Shown: in pieces, positions 51,416-59,921 of the stretch
How the letters are laid out: every line of letters begins with the position of its first letter
Position numbering within the stretch: the stretch's first letter is position 1
Notes under the pieces: generated by a model
The model's database searches: none
What the model was told of the DNA's origin: nothing
Seen by the model: the letters and a program-made list of their open reading frames with translations, nothing else
Program-made: the position numbers and the translations under genes
Assembly: GCA_024697945.1 (NCBI GenBank)
Contig: JAILRU010000033.1
Location: 1 to 64,000, forward strand
Reading direction: 5' to 3'
DNA length: 64,000 nt
DNA from: Bacteroidaceae bacterium
GTDB lineage: Bacteria; Bacteroidota; Bacteroidia; Bacteroidales; Bacteroidaceae

Positions 51416-54169
51416 TCATTTCTTTGTCATTTTTTCGTAGAGCTTGAAGAGGCATTCCAGACGGGCTTCGTCTGAGGCGAAGGGATAGCCTGGGTAGCAG
51501 CTTTCCACAATATCATCCAGTTTGGCGTGAGCCTCACGCAAATCATCTGGCATTTTGTCTGGGTCATAAAGTTCTGCCAAAGTCTTTTCTGGATAATTTT
51601 CTCTTGTTATCAATACGTTCTCGGCTGCTTCCTTTATCTCTTGCTTCTTGTCAGAAGAGATTTTGGGGAATGGGAAGGTGTTGTAAACGATACTTGCAGA
51701 ATAAGCATATCGCATTTCAAGTCTACCACAAACGGCTTTCATCCACACATTATGGATGTATGATGAAACAATGCCAAAGACATAAGCATTTGCATTGGGA
51801 ATCATCTGAGCATTTGTGTTTGCAACAATTTCCTTTGAATTATAAGCGACTGGAACATAAATACGTCTTTCTGAGGAAACCACAGGCAATATTAAATAAT
51901 CAGAATCTGGTTGTCTGTCTTCTGTAAATAGATGAGGATAAGAAGCCCATTTCCTTGTTGCTTCCTTCGTACTTTCATTTCTTGTTACCCTAACGCCTTG
52001 AAGTCTTTTTATAATTTCAGGACAAGTCTCTATAATATCTATAGGGCATTCTTTTAACCAAAAACAGTATCTCTGCTTACCATTTATTAAATCATCAGCT
52101 CCCATATACTGACGAATATATGGCCTAAGATATGGATACTTATCTTCAACTTCTGCCTTTTTCATACTATCCATCAACAAAAATCCTCCATCTGTTGGTT
52201 GACTACCTTTAGTCATAATTGGTAATTCAGAAAGAGGATTGCTTCTATGATGTACTATTATGTTGGGCGCATCAAGTAGATAATAATTTATATTACTTGC
52301 CTTTGTCTTTATGTTGGAATAGATGTATTTATCTTCACTTGGTTGGGATGTCATACCAATAATAACACATGTAACTCCAGCATTATTTTTCGCATTGTTT
52401 TCCCATTTAAATGAAGTATGACAAAAATTTATCTGCACTCCAAATTCTTCAACATATGGCCAAAGAGCGAAAACTTGTTCGCCTTGACATATTGAGTTTG
52501 TACTTACGAATGCAAATTTAGCTTTACTTCTTTGAATATAATTTGCTCCAAGTACGAACCAACAAGAGATATAGTCCAAAGTCCTCCTTACCGGATTTGA
52601 AGGCATTACAATATCAACATCTGTTTTCTGTTCTTCCTGTTGCCATTTCGTTCCCAAATACGGTGGATTACCAAATATAAAGACTTCTTCCTCTGGGGTA
52701 TGAGGACAAACAACGTTCCAGTCGAGGCGACAAGCGTTGCCACAAACAATCTGAGTGATATTCTTCAGAGGTAGGGCTTTGGTGTTGACGCCAAAGTTTT
52801 CGTTGAGTTTTGTATTCATCTGATGCTCTGCCAACCAAAGCGACAACATCGCCACTTCGTGAGGGAAGTCGAGCAACTCAATGCCGTAGAACTGGCTTAA
52901 CTGAATCACGCTAGCATCAACCAAAAGCAATTCCCCCTGTGGGGTACACTTCTGCATCAAACGCAGAATGTCCATTTCAATGAAACGCAGGCACTTGTAG
53001 CTAATGATGAGGAAGTTGCCACTACCACAAGCTGGGTCGAAGAACTTCATCTTACTCATGCGCACCAGCAAAGCCCGACACTTCTTGATGATAGTTTTCA
53101 TCTCATCGTCGAACTGCTTCCTGGTCAAAGCGCCAATCTCCTTCATCTGGCGGCGACTTTCGTAAAGTTCGTTTAGCTTGTTGTACTCACCTCTTAACTC
53201 ATCGAGGAACAATGGGTTGATAACCTTCATAATGTTCGGCACAGAGGTATAGTGCATTCCCTGGTTAGCACGTTCCTCAGGGTTCACAACAGCCTGAATC
53301 ATACTTCCAAAGATGTCTGGATTGATGTCTTTCCAATCCAGCTCACCACATTCAAGTATGAGTTTGCGGGCCTTCATACCCATCTTGGGTATCTGAATAC
53401 GTTTGGAGAAGAGGCCACCATTCACGTATGGGAACTGCTTGACAATACTGGGGATGCTGGACTGACGGAAGGAAATATCCATGATGTTGAATGTCTCGTT
53501 CAGGTAGACAGTCAAATCAGAACCATCTTCTTTGGTGAACCGTCGAACGGATGATGTAAAGAGGTTGTCTTCGAAAATGCCTGTATCTTCCGCGAAAAAA
53601 CAGAACAAAAGACGACTGATAAAGATATTCAGGTCGCGCAGATCATCGTCGCTACGGAACTCGTTGTAGGCACGCAATTCGTCGTGCAACTTGGCCAGTT
53701 TCTCTGCCGCTTTGATGTCGGCAGGGCTTTCCTCCACATAATGCACACGCTCCACATCCATCAGGGGATAGAAGAAGGCGAAGTCGCTGGGCATACGTTC
53801 CAACAGGTTCTCGTAAGTATCCTTCTCGCGAAGGTCGTAGGCTAATAGGGTCTTGCCATCACTTACAGCAATAATTTTGGGAGCTGCCTTGATGACCTGC
53901 TGGTCGTGCTTCAGCCGTTCCAATCGTTCCGTCAGTTGTGTTGTGGGCGCAGCTTGATAGCAGAAAAGGCCTTTGATGAGCAATCCATCAAAAGTCTTCA
54001 AGACACCTTTACCTTCCTTGTAACGTTCAATGTCGCGTTCGCTTTTGCCAAAGGAGTGAAGCAACCAAAAGGCGACTTCCATACTCCCCTCGCCCCTTGA
54101 AGAGGGGTTGGGGGTGAGGCTGAGCCGTTGCTCTATCTCCCTATAGCCAAGTTGTAGTTTCTTTGCCAT
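51416..54169 (-). CDS. N6-adenine DNA methyltransferase (MmeI/YeeA-like) with target-recognition domain
   Basis: About 917 residues. SAM-binding motif I FDPACGSGNFL near 376 and catalytic NPPYLG near 499 mark a class I N6-adenine methyltransferase. About 620-830 is a target-recognition region, and the C-terminal ERASYP-like helical part resembles MmeI/YeeA proteins. The N-terminal 200 residues show no PD-(D/E)XK nuclease, so cleavage probably needs the GIY-YIG protein. DNA at 51.7-52.7 kb, coding for the recognition region, is clearly more AT-rich than the rest. MAKKLQLGY at 54169 is the likely start; the longest frame begins at 54235. A GC-rich repeat (54082-54122) encodes SLTPNPSSRGEGS near the N terminus. 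Confidence 0.85.
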   Translation of the reverse strand: MAKKLQLGYREIEQRLSLTPNPSSRGEGSMEVAFWLLHSFGKSERDIERYKEGKGVLKTFDGLLIKGLFCYQAAPTTQLTERLERLKHDQQVIKAAPKIIAVSDGKTLLAYDLREKDTYENLLERMPSDFAFFYPLMDVERVHYVEESPADIKAAEKLAKLHDELRAYNEFRSDDDLRDLNIFISRLLFCFFAEDTGIFEDNLFTSSVRRFTKEDGSDLTVYLNETFNIMDISFRQSSIPSIVKQFPYVNGGLFSKRIQIPKMGMKARKLILECGELDWKDINPDIFGSMIQAVVNPEERANQGMHYTSVPNIMKVINPLFLDELRGEYNKLNELYESRRQMKEIGALTRKQFDDEMKTIIKKCRALLVRMSKMKFFDPACGSGNFLIISYKCLRFIEMDILRLMQKCTPQGELLLVDASVIQLSQFYGIELLDFPHEVAMLSLWLAEHQMNTKLNENFGVNTKALPLKNITQIVCGNACRLDWNVVCPHTPEEEVFIFGNPPYLGTKWQQEEQKTDVDIVMPSNPVRRTLDYISCWFVLGANYIQRSKAKFAFVSTNSICQGEQVFALWPYVEEFGVQINFCHTSFKWENNAKNNAGVTCVIIGMTSQPSEDKYIYSNIKTKASNINYYLLDAPNIIVHHRSNPLSELPIMTKGSQPTDGGFLLMDSMKKAEVEDKYPYLRPYIRQYMGADDLINGKQRYCFWLKECPIDIIETCPEIIKRLQGVRVTRNESTKEATRKWASYPHLFTEDRQPDSDYLILPVVSSERRIYVPVAYNSKEIVANTNAQMIPNANAYVFGIVSSYIHNVWMKAVCGRLEMRYAYSASIVYNTFPFPKISSDKKQEIKEAAENVLITRENYPEKTLAELYDPDKMPDDLREAHAKLDDIVESCYPGYPFASDEARLECLFKLYEKMTKK

Positions 54170-54192
54170 AGTGGTTGATATTGAAGAAAGCG

Positions 54193-54207
54193 AACGGGAT
54201 TCGTTCA
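54193..54207 (-). promoter_or_regulatory. Small hairpin just upstream of the methyltransferase start
   Basis: GAACG and CGTTC (54193-54197 and 54203-54207) pair over a five-base loop, 24-38 bases before the ATG at 54169. It could limit ribosome access. Confidence 0.35.
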
Positions 54208-54265
54208 GAAACGCAGACACCAGCCAAGCGCGCATAAAAAAAACGTGGACAGTTTATACTTATCC

Positions 54266-54388
54266 AACGTCTCAGGCGCTTGGCCGGTGCCTACTACAAC
54301 AGATAAGATAAACGCCCACGCTATTGCGTGAGCATCCACTTATTATTCTGTTGTAGCGTCTATTTCGCGGCCAAGCTTAAGAGACGTT
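54266..54388 (-). promoter_or_regulatory. Long structured leader of the restriction-like operon
   Basis: Nested inverted repeats form a 123-base hairpin with four perfect stems: AACGTCTC/GAGACGTT (54266-54273, 54381-54388), GCTTGGCCG/CGGCCAAGC (54278-54286, 54368-54376), CTACAACAG/CTGTTGTAG (54294-54302, 54348-54356) and an apical CACGC/GCGTG (54317-54321, 54326-54330). It lies between the promoter at 54491-54521 and the methyltransferase start, so it would be in the mRNA leader. A palindrome AAGCGTACGCTT follows at 54398-54409. A regulatory RNA, a DNA recognition site or a small mobile hairpin are all possible. Confidence 0.6.
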
Positions 54389-54490
54389 TTGAATAAAAAG
54401 CGTACGCTTCAGTTTTTTTCAGTAAGTTTAATTGGGCCCCTCCGCTGAGGTTTTTGCTCCACAAGGACGCATTTTATGCCCATTTGCTTG

Positions 54491-54521
54491 CAAAGATACG
54501 AATTATCTGGCATACTGCAAA
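54491..54521 (-). promoter_or_regulatory. Bacteroidetes promoter for the methyltransferase gene
   Basis: On the minus strand, TTTG (plus 54518-54521), a 19-base spacer and TATCTTTG followed by C (plus 54491-54498). Transcription from here would give a leader of about 310 bases including the hairpin at 54266-54388. Confidence 0.72.
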
Positions 54522-54557
54522 ATAATTCAATTTTTTTTTGTAAGACGGCAAGACCCC

Positions 54558-54718
54558 AAAACACCAAAACAAGTAAAACAAGTGTTTTCGAGAGAGACGG
54601 AGTAATACGAGCTGTCTCTATATTATATATTATAATTAACTCATGTAATGGGTAGTAGGTAAAAGCGAATGCAATGTGTGTCTGCAAAACAACTGTTTTA
54701 CTTGTTTTGTTGTTTTAG
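54558..54718. mobile_element. MITE-like element, copy 1 (161 bp)
   Basis: The left end (54558-54589, starting AAAACACCAAAACAAGTAAA) and right end (54686-54718, ending TTGTTTTGTTGTTTTAG) are imperfect inverted repeats of about 31 bases. The AT-rich centre contains CTATATTATATATTATAA and GTGTGTCTGC. There is no open frame. A second copy in the same orientation lies at 54933-55096. Such non-coding elements are usually moved by a transposase elsewhere; a structured RNA or protein-binding repeat is an alternative. Confidence 0.65.
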
Positions 54719-54932
54719 CATGTCATTTCAAATGGTACTACGTATATGCTAAAATTCTTTGAATTTTAATTTCGCGTTTTAAGGCCGTTCTAAGCGCGTT
54801 TCTCGGGCTGGGGTGGGCAATTATCCACCGAAGGGGTTAGAATCGATTTAAAGGCCGTTTCTGCGCGAAATAGAGGGTGTCTGGATTCGAGGCTGCAAGA
54901 TGTCAGGTAACAAAGTTACCTGTTACCTTCGT
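54719..54932. other. Gene-free spacer between the two MITE-like copies
   Basis: No gene is visible. TTTAAGGCCGTT-like sequence appears twice (about 54778 and 54850), each followed by CGCG-containing sequence, a possible partial duplication. A perfect hairpin AGGTAAC-AAA-GTTACCT lies at 54905-54921, just before copy 2. Confidence 0.5.
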
Positions 54933-55096
54933 AAAACACCAAAACAAGTAAAACAAGTGTTTTCAGAGAGAAATGCTTTTTTCGAAATCCACTATATTTT
55001 ATAAATATAATAATAGTCAACATTGATTAGTATTAGTAATAAATAGTGAATGCAGTGTGTCTGCAAAACAACTGTTTTACTTGTTTTGTTGTTTTA
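54933..55096. mobile_element. MITE-like element, copy 2 (164 bp)
   Basis: Ends at 54933-54964 and 55065-55096 match those of copy 1 almost base for base. The centre is similar (CTATATTTTATAAATATAAT, then GTGAATGCAGTGTGTCTGC) but diverged, which argues for two separate or old insertions rather than a recent tandem duplication. Confidence 0.65.
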
Positions 55097-55230
55097 GGGC
55101 TATATTGTGTCGAACCATGCTAAAAGAAATTTCGTTACAAATCTGACGGAATTCAGACGCAATTATACAGCTGTCTCCAAGTGTGTTACACCCCTTCATT
55201 TCCAATCTGGAAATGACAACCAGCTGGACA

Positions 55231-55282
55231 AATTTATTTCCTCGGCGGAGGAAAATTTTCCCTTCAGCCGAAGAGATAAATT
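55231..55282. repeat. Nested inverted repeat in the gap before topB
   Basis: AATTTATTTCCTCGGC (55231-55246) and GCCGAAGAGATAAATT (55267-55282) pair at 14 of 16 positions; an inner TTTCCTC/GAGGAAA offers an alternative fold. From 55283 to 55474 I see nothing recognisable. Confidence 0.5.
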
Positions 55283-55474
55283 AAATAAAAGAGGTCGGTA
55301 TGACTGACAGCTCAACTTTTGCTCTCAGATGCTGTTTGGCATCTATTATTATATTAGGAAATATCTTTACATATCCTAAAAATAATGTAATCGAAATTCT
55401 GTGTCTAAAATGGCAAAATGGCTTTAAAAATCCTCTGAGTCTCGCAGATAAGAATAGATTATATGCCGTTAGAT

Positions 55475-55505
55475 TTTGATTTTTGGATATAATTTCGTAA
55501 TTTTG
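55475..55505 (+). promoter_or_regulatory. Bacteroidetes promoter for topB
   Basis: TTTG at 55475-55478, 19 bases, then TAATTTTG followed by C at 55498-55505. The topB ATG is 44 bases after the -7 box, across an AAATCGTAAATCGTAAA repeat. Confidence 0.75.
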
Positions 55506-55548
55506 CAGACAAAATATCAAATCGTAAATCGTAAAATCGTAAATATAA

Positions 55549-57585
55549 ATGATAGTTTGCATTGCGGAGAAGCCATCTGTGGCTCGTGAGATTGCTCATG
55601 TGCTCGGAGCCAACACTCAGAAAGATGGCTACTTGGAGGGTAATGGCTATCAGGTGACCTGGACTTTCGGTCATCTGTGCGAGTTGAAGGAACCGCACGA
55701 CTATACGCCCATGTGGAAGAACTGGAGCCTGGGACAGTTGCCTATGATTCCACCTCGTTTCGGCATCAAACTCAAGCAGGACAAAGGGGTGGAAAAGCAG
55801 TTCCGCACCATTGAGGGACTTTTCCAGAATGCCGATGAAATCATCAACTGCGGTGATGCCGGCCAGGAAGGTGAACTCATCCAGCGCTGGGTGATGCAGA
55901 AGGCTGCGGCAAAGTGTCCCGTGAAGCGCCTGTGGGTGAACAGCCTGACAGAAGAGGCTATTCGCGAGGGATTCCGGACGCTCAAGGACCAAGACGTCTA
56001 TCAGGGTCTCTACGAAGCCGGCCTGATGCGAGCCATCGGCGACTGGCTGTTAGGCATAAACGCCACCCGCCTCTATACCCTGAAATATGCTGGCGGTAAG
56101 AATCAGGTCCTCAGCGTCGGAAGAGTGCAGACCCCTACCCTCGCCCTCGTCGTAGCACGACAAAGGGAGATTGACAACTTCGTGCCGCGCCAGTCGTGGG
56201 TGCTCTCTACGCTCTATCGCGACACGAAATTCAATGCGATTGTGCGCGACGAAGAGGCTGAAGCAGAGGATGCCGCCGCTGTTGCCGCTGCTGCGGAAAA
56301 GGGCAAGAAACAAAAGCCGAAGGGCATCATCTACAAGCCTTTGGAGTATGCCACGGAAGCCGAAGGAAAGGCTATTCTCGATGTGATTAAGGATAAGCCT
56401 TTCACGGTCCTCTCCGTCGAGAAGAAGAAGGGCACGGAGGCTCCTCCCAGACTCTACGACCTGACAGGATTGCAGGTGGATTGCAACAAGAAGCTGGGTC
56501 TTTCTGCCGAGCAGACCCTCTCCGTCATTCAGAGCCTGTACGAGAAGAAGGTTGCGACCTATCCGCGTGTCGATACGACCTTCCTGCCCGACGATGTCTA
56601 TGCCAAGTGTCCGCAGACGATGAACGGCCTCTACCAGACGAAGTTCGCAGGCGTGGCACCCTATGCCGACCTGATCCGACCGCTCGGAGGGGGCAAGGCT
56701 TTGCGCAAGTCCAAGAAGGTGTTCGACAACTCGAAAGTGACTGACCACCATGCCATCATCCCAACCGGAGTGATTCCGCAAGGCCTCACGGAACTGGAGC
56801 AGAAAGTCTTCGACCTCGTTGCCCGTTCCTTCATCGCTGCCTTCTATGACGACTGCCAGTTCGAGACGACAACCGTCCTGGGCGAGGTTTCTCTAACGGA
56901 CAACAGACAGCAGACTACAGACAACGTACAACAGACTACAGTCAACGGACAGCCTTCAATGTTTTCAGAGGGTTCTATCTTGTTCAGGACGACAGGCAAG
57001 GTGATTATTGAGGAAGGATGGAGGAAAGTATTTGCCAAAAATGAAGAATTAAAAATTAAAAATGAAGAATTAACCTCCGCGCAAAGCGGCACAGCTGAAG
57101 ATGGCAAGGCGGTAGCAGATTCTTCATTCTTCACTCTTCACTCTTCATTTTCAAAGGGCGAGAGCGGGCCACACACGCCTTCTCTCTCCGAGAAGTGGAC
57201 CACGCCGCCGAAACCCTACACCGATGCCACGTTGCTTCGGGCTATGGAGACGGCGGGCCGTTTCGTCGAGGACGAGGAACTGCGCGATGCCCTGAAGGAA
57301 AACGGAATCGGACGACCCAGTACGCGTGCTGCCATCATCGAGACCCTGATTCGCCGCCACTACATCCGTCGCGAGCGTTCTTCGCTACACCCCACTCCAA
57401 CAGGCTTTGAGCTTATCGACCTCATCCACGAGGCTCTGCTCAAGAGTGCGGAGCTTACAGGACGCTGGGAGAAGAAGCTGCGGCAGATAGAACGCCACGA
57501 GTATGAGGCCCGCACTTTCCTCGACGAACTCAAACAGATGGTTTCGGACATCGTTCTTGCAGTACTTCGCGAGCCTAAACAATAA
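55549..57585 (+). CDS. topB: DNA topoisomerase III (type IA)
   Basis: A 678-residue type IA topoisomerase. The TOPRIM start MIVCIAEKPSVAREIAHVLG, the DxE region NCGDAGQEGELIQRW near 102, GRVQTPTLALVV near 190 and the active-site Tyr in ATYPRVDTTFLP near 337 are present. It relaxes and decatenates DNA. Two inserts look repeat-derived: about 56894-56953 (encoding LTDNRQQTTDNVQQTT) and 57037-57152, where a NEELKIKNEEL-encoding repeat and a SSFFTLHSSF-encoding repeat form inverted ends around a unique centre. Both lie between the catalytic core and the C-terminal GRPSTRAAIIETLI motif. Confidence 0.92.
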   Translation: MIVCIAEKPSVAREIAHVLGANTQKDGYLEGNGYQVTWTFGHLCELKEPHDYTPMWKNWSLGQLPMIPPRFGIKLKQDKGVEKQFRTIEGLFQNADEIINCGDAGQEGELIQRWVMQKAAAKCPVKRLWVNSLTEEAIREGFRTLKDQDVYQGLYEAGLMRAIGDWLLGINATRLYTLKYAGGKNQVLSVGRVQTPTLALVVARQREIDNFVPRQSWVLSTLYRDTKFNAIVRDEEAEAEDAAAVAAAAEKGKKQKPKGIIYKPLEYATEAEGKAILDVIKDKPFTVLSVEKKKGTEAPPRLYDLTGLQVDCNKKLGLSAEQTLSVIQSLYEKKVATYPRVDTTFLPDDVYAKCPQTMNGLYQTKFAGVAPYADLIRPLGGGKALRKSKKVFDNSKVTDHHAIIPTGVIPQGLTELEQKVFDLVARSFIAAFYDDCQFETTTVLGEVSLTDNRQQTTDNVQQTTVNGQPSMFSEGSILFRTTGKVIIEEGWRKVFAKNEELKIKNEELTSAQSGTAEDGKAVADSSFFTLHSSFSKGESGPHTPSLSEKWTTPPKPYTDATLLRAMETAGRFVEDEELRDALKENGIGRPSTRAAIIETLIRRHYIRRERSSLHPTPTGFELIDLIHEALLKSAELTGRWEKKLRQIERHEYEARTFLDELKQMVSDIVLAVLREPKQ

Positions 57586-57638
57586 AAAGCGGCCTTTATT
57601 CGTTATATAAAAAGGTGAAAAAGTGAAAAAGTGAAAAG

Positions 57639-59921
57639 GTGAAAAAAGTGAAAAGGGACTATTGGCTGTTTGCTTTCTGCTGTCTTCTGCTGCTTTCTGC
57701 TTGCACGGCTGAGGTGCACGTGAAGAAGGGTGACCAGTTCTATGCTATCGGCGAGTACTATGATGCTGCTGCTGAATACAAGAAGGCTTATTCCCAGACA
57801 CAGACCACAGAGAAGTTGAAACGAGGTCAGCGTGCTTTCAAGATGGCACAATGCTACCGCCGCATCAACTACACGGCAAAAGCTATCGGTGGCTATCAGA
57901 ATGCCATCCGATACGGCCATCCCGATTCTATGGCCCTTCTCTATCTGGGTCAGCTTCAGCAGAAGAGCGGCGACTACAAGAGTGCCATCAAGTCCTATAA
58001 TGCTTTCCTTGAGAAAGTGCCTGGTGACACGTTGGCACTGAATGGGTTAAAGGGTTGCGAACTTGCTCCGAAATGGAAGGAACAGTTCTCGCTCTACAGC
58101 ATCAAGAAAGAGCCCATCCTGACCAGCCGAAGGAGCGATTTCTGTCCTGCCCTCTTAGGCGACGACAGCGATATGCTCTACTTCACTTCCACCAGAAATG
58201 ATGCCAAAGGTAACGAGATAAGCGGTATCACGGGTACCAAGAGTGCCGACGTTTTCTTCTCGCGGAAGGACGACAAGGGCAAATGGGAACAGCCCGAGCC
58301 GGCAGAAGGCGAACTCAACAGCGAATACGAGGAGGGAACCTGCTGCTTCTCGCCCGACGGCAAGACAATGTACCTGACACGCTGCACCTACGACTCAGAT
58401 TATCCCCGCTACGCGCAAATCTATACCAGCGCCCGCAGCGATGCCTCCTGGAGCAACCCTCAGCTGCTGCAAATCAGCAAGGACACACTCTCCAGCTATG
58501 CCCATCCTGCCGTTTCGCCCGACGGCCTCTGGCTCTACTTCGTCAGCGATATGCCAGGCGGATTGGGCGGGTTCGACATCTGGCGCATTGCCCTCACCGA
58601 CCACGGATTGGGCGGAGTGGAGAATGTGGGCTACCCCATCAATACTCCAGGCGACGAGATGTTTCCCGTGTTCCGTCCCAACGGCGAGTTCTACTTCTCC
58701 AGCAACGGTCATGTCGGCATGGGTGGTCTCGACATCATCAAGGGCGTGTGCGACAGCCTTGGTGTCTGGACGCTCGAAAACCTGAAATACCCGATGAATT
58801 CCAGCGGCGACGACTTCGGTATGACCTTTGAGGGACTGCACAACCGCGGCTTTTTCTCCACCAATCGTGGCGATGCCCGCGGATGGGACCACATTATGGC
58901 ATTCGAACATCCTGAGGTCATCCAGACGGTCAAGGGATGGGTCTATGAGAAGGATGGCTACGAGTTGCCGGAAGGCCTTGTCTATATGGTTGGCGACGAC
59001 GGCACCTATCTCAAAATCAGCGTTCGCGGTGACGGCTCCTTCGAACAGGAAGTGAAGCCGAAGGTCAACTACATCTTCCTCGGAACCTGCAAGGGCTACC
59101 TCAACCACAAAGAGGAGCTGAGCGTCGATACCAGCAGCGTGAGTCAGGAATTCACCCTACAGTTCCCCCTGGCCAGCATCACGAATCCCGTTCTCATCCG
59201 CAACATCTTCTATGAATTCGACTCCGCAGAACTGCTGGACAGCTCCACGATTGCGCTCGACAGCCTCGTGGTCTTGCTCAACGAGAATCCGAACGTCACC
59301 ATCGAACTTGCCGCGCATTGCGACTATCGTGGAAAGGACGAGTACAACGAACGCCTCTCGCAGCGAAGGGCAGAGAGTGTTGTCAACTATCTCATCGCGC
59401 ATGGAATCGACACACTCCGCCTCTCTCCGGTTGGTTATGGCGAGAAACGTCCGAAGATTGTAACACGCAGAATAGCAGCCACATACGATTTCCTCAACGA
59501 GGGCGACACCCTGACCGAAGCTTTCATCTTGCAGTTGGAGGATGAGGAAAAGCAGGAAATATGTAATGCCCTGAACCGCCGTACTGAGTTCAAGGTGCTG
59601 AGGACAACCTACAAGCTGTTCGAGCCCGAAACAAAGCCCGAGGCAGAGCAGCCTCCTTCTGACACGCCCGAAGGAGAGAATGGAGAAACTGGGGAAACCT
59701 TAGACGAGGGTCAGTCTCCAGATAAGCCCGAAGACGCAGAAAACGCCGCCCCAGAGGTTGTTCCAGAAGAGCCTAAGGAACCTGTTGAAGGGGAGAAACC
59801 CGAAGCCAAGACGGCTCCAAAAGAGAGGAGAATCCCAGAAAGACCCATCAGGGATAGGACAGCTGCCAGAGACAGCACGATGAAGGCAGTAAGGGCCCGC
59901 AGAGAAGCCGAAGCGCATTAG
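57639..59921 (+). CDS. porE: PorE-like type IX secretion lipoprotein (TPR-propeller-OmpA)
   Basis: A 760-residue outer-membrane-associated lipoprotein (LLLLSACTA lipobox). In order: TPR repeats (about 28-135), a PD40-type beta-propeller (about 160-430: MLYFTSTRN, GKTMYLTRC, LWLYFVSDMPGGLGGFDIW), a carboxypeptidase-regulatory-like domain (about 435-500), an OmpA peptidoglycan-binding domain (NIFYEFDSAELL near 521; SQRRAESVVNYL) and a Glu/Pro-rich tail. This matches PorE (PG1058) of P. gingivalis, which links the type IX apparatus to the cell wall. The start is GTG within a GTGAAAAAG repeat, which supplies the Lys-rich n-region MKKVKR. The end overlaps convergent trkA by four bases. Confidence 0.82.
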   Translation: MKKVKRDYWLFAFCCLLLLSACTAEVHVKKGDQFYAIGEYYDAAAEYKKAYSQTQTTEKLKRGQRAFKMAQCYRRINYTAKAIGGYQNAIRYGHPDSMALLYLGQLQQKSGDYKSAIKSYNAFLEKVPGDTLALNGLKGCELAPKWKEQFSLYSIKKEPILTSRRSDFCPALLGDDSDMLYFTSTRNDAKGNEISGITGTKSADVFFSRKDDKGKWEQPEPAEGELNSEYEEGTCCFSPDGKTMYLTRCTYDSDYPRYAQIYTSARSDASWSNPQLLQISKDTLSSYAHPAVSPDGLWLYFVSDMPGGLGGFDIWRIALTDHGLGGVENVGYPINTPGDEMFPVFRPNGEFYFSSNGHVGMGGLDIIKGVCDSLGVWTLENLKYPMNSSGDDFGMTFEGLHNRGFFSTNRGDARGWDHIMAFEHPEVIQTVKGWVYEKDGYELPEGLVYMVGDDGTYLKISVRGDGSFEQEVKPKVNYIFLGTCKGYLNHKEELSVDTSSVSQEFTLQFPLASITNPVLIRNIFYEFDSAELLDSSTIALDSLVVLLNENPNVTIELAAHCDYRGKDEYNERLSQRRAESVVNYLIAHGIDTLRLSPVGYGEKRPKIVTRRIAATYDFLNEGDTLTEAFILQLEDEEKQEICNALNRRTEFKVLRTTYKLFEPETKPEAEQPPSDTPEGENGETGETLDEGQSPDKPEDAENAAPEVVPEEPKEPVEGEKPEAKTAPKERRIPERPIRDRTAARDSTMKAVRARREAEAH

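Noticed and set aside
51416-54235. Single-chain MmeI-type restriction enzyme
   Set aside because: I see no PD-(D/E)XK nuclease motif in the N-terminal part; a separate GIY-YIG nuclease is encoded nearby.
54266-54388. Integron attC site
   Set aside because: One end resembles RYYYAAC, but the other lacks GTTRRRY and there is no integrase or cassette array.
54558-55096. CRISPR array or composite transposon
   Set aside because: Only two copies, each with internal inverted ends, and no transposase or cargo gene between them.
55107-55307. 66-codon frame in the gap before topB
   Set aside because: It has no credible start or ribosome-binding context, overlaps a nested inverted repeat and codes for no recognisable protein.
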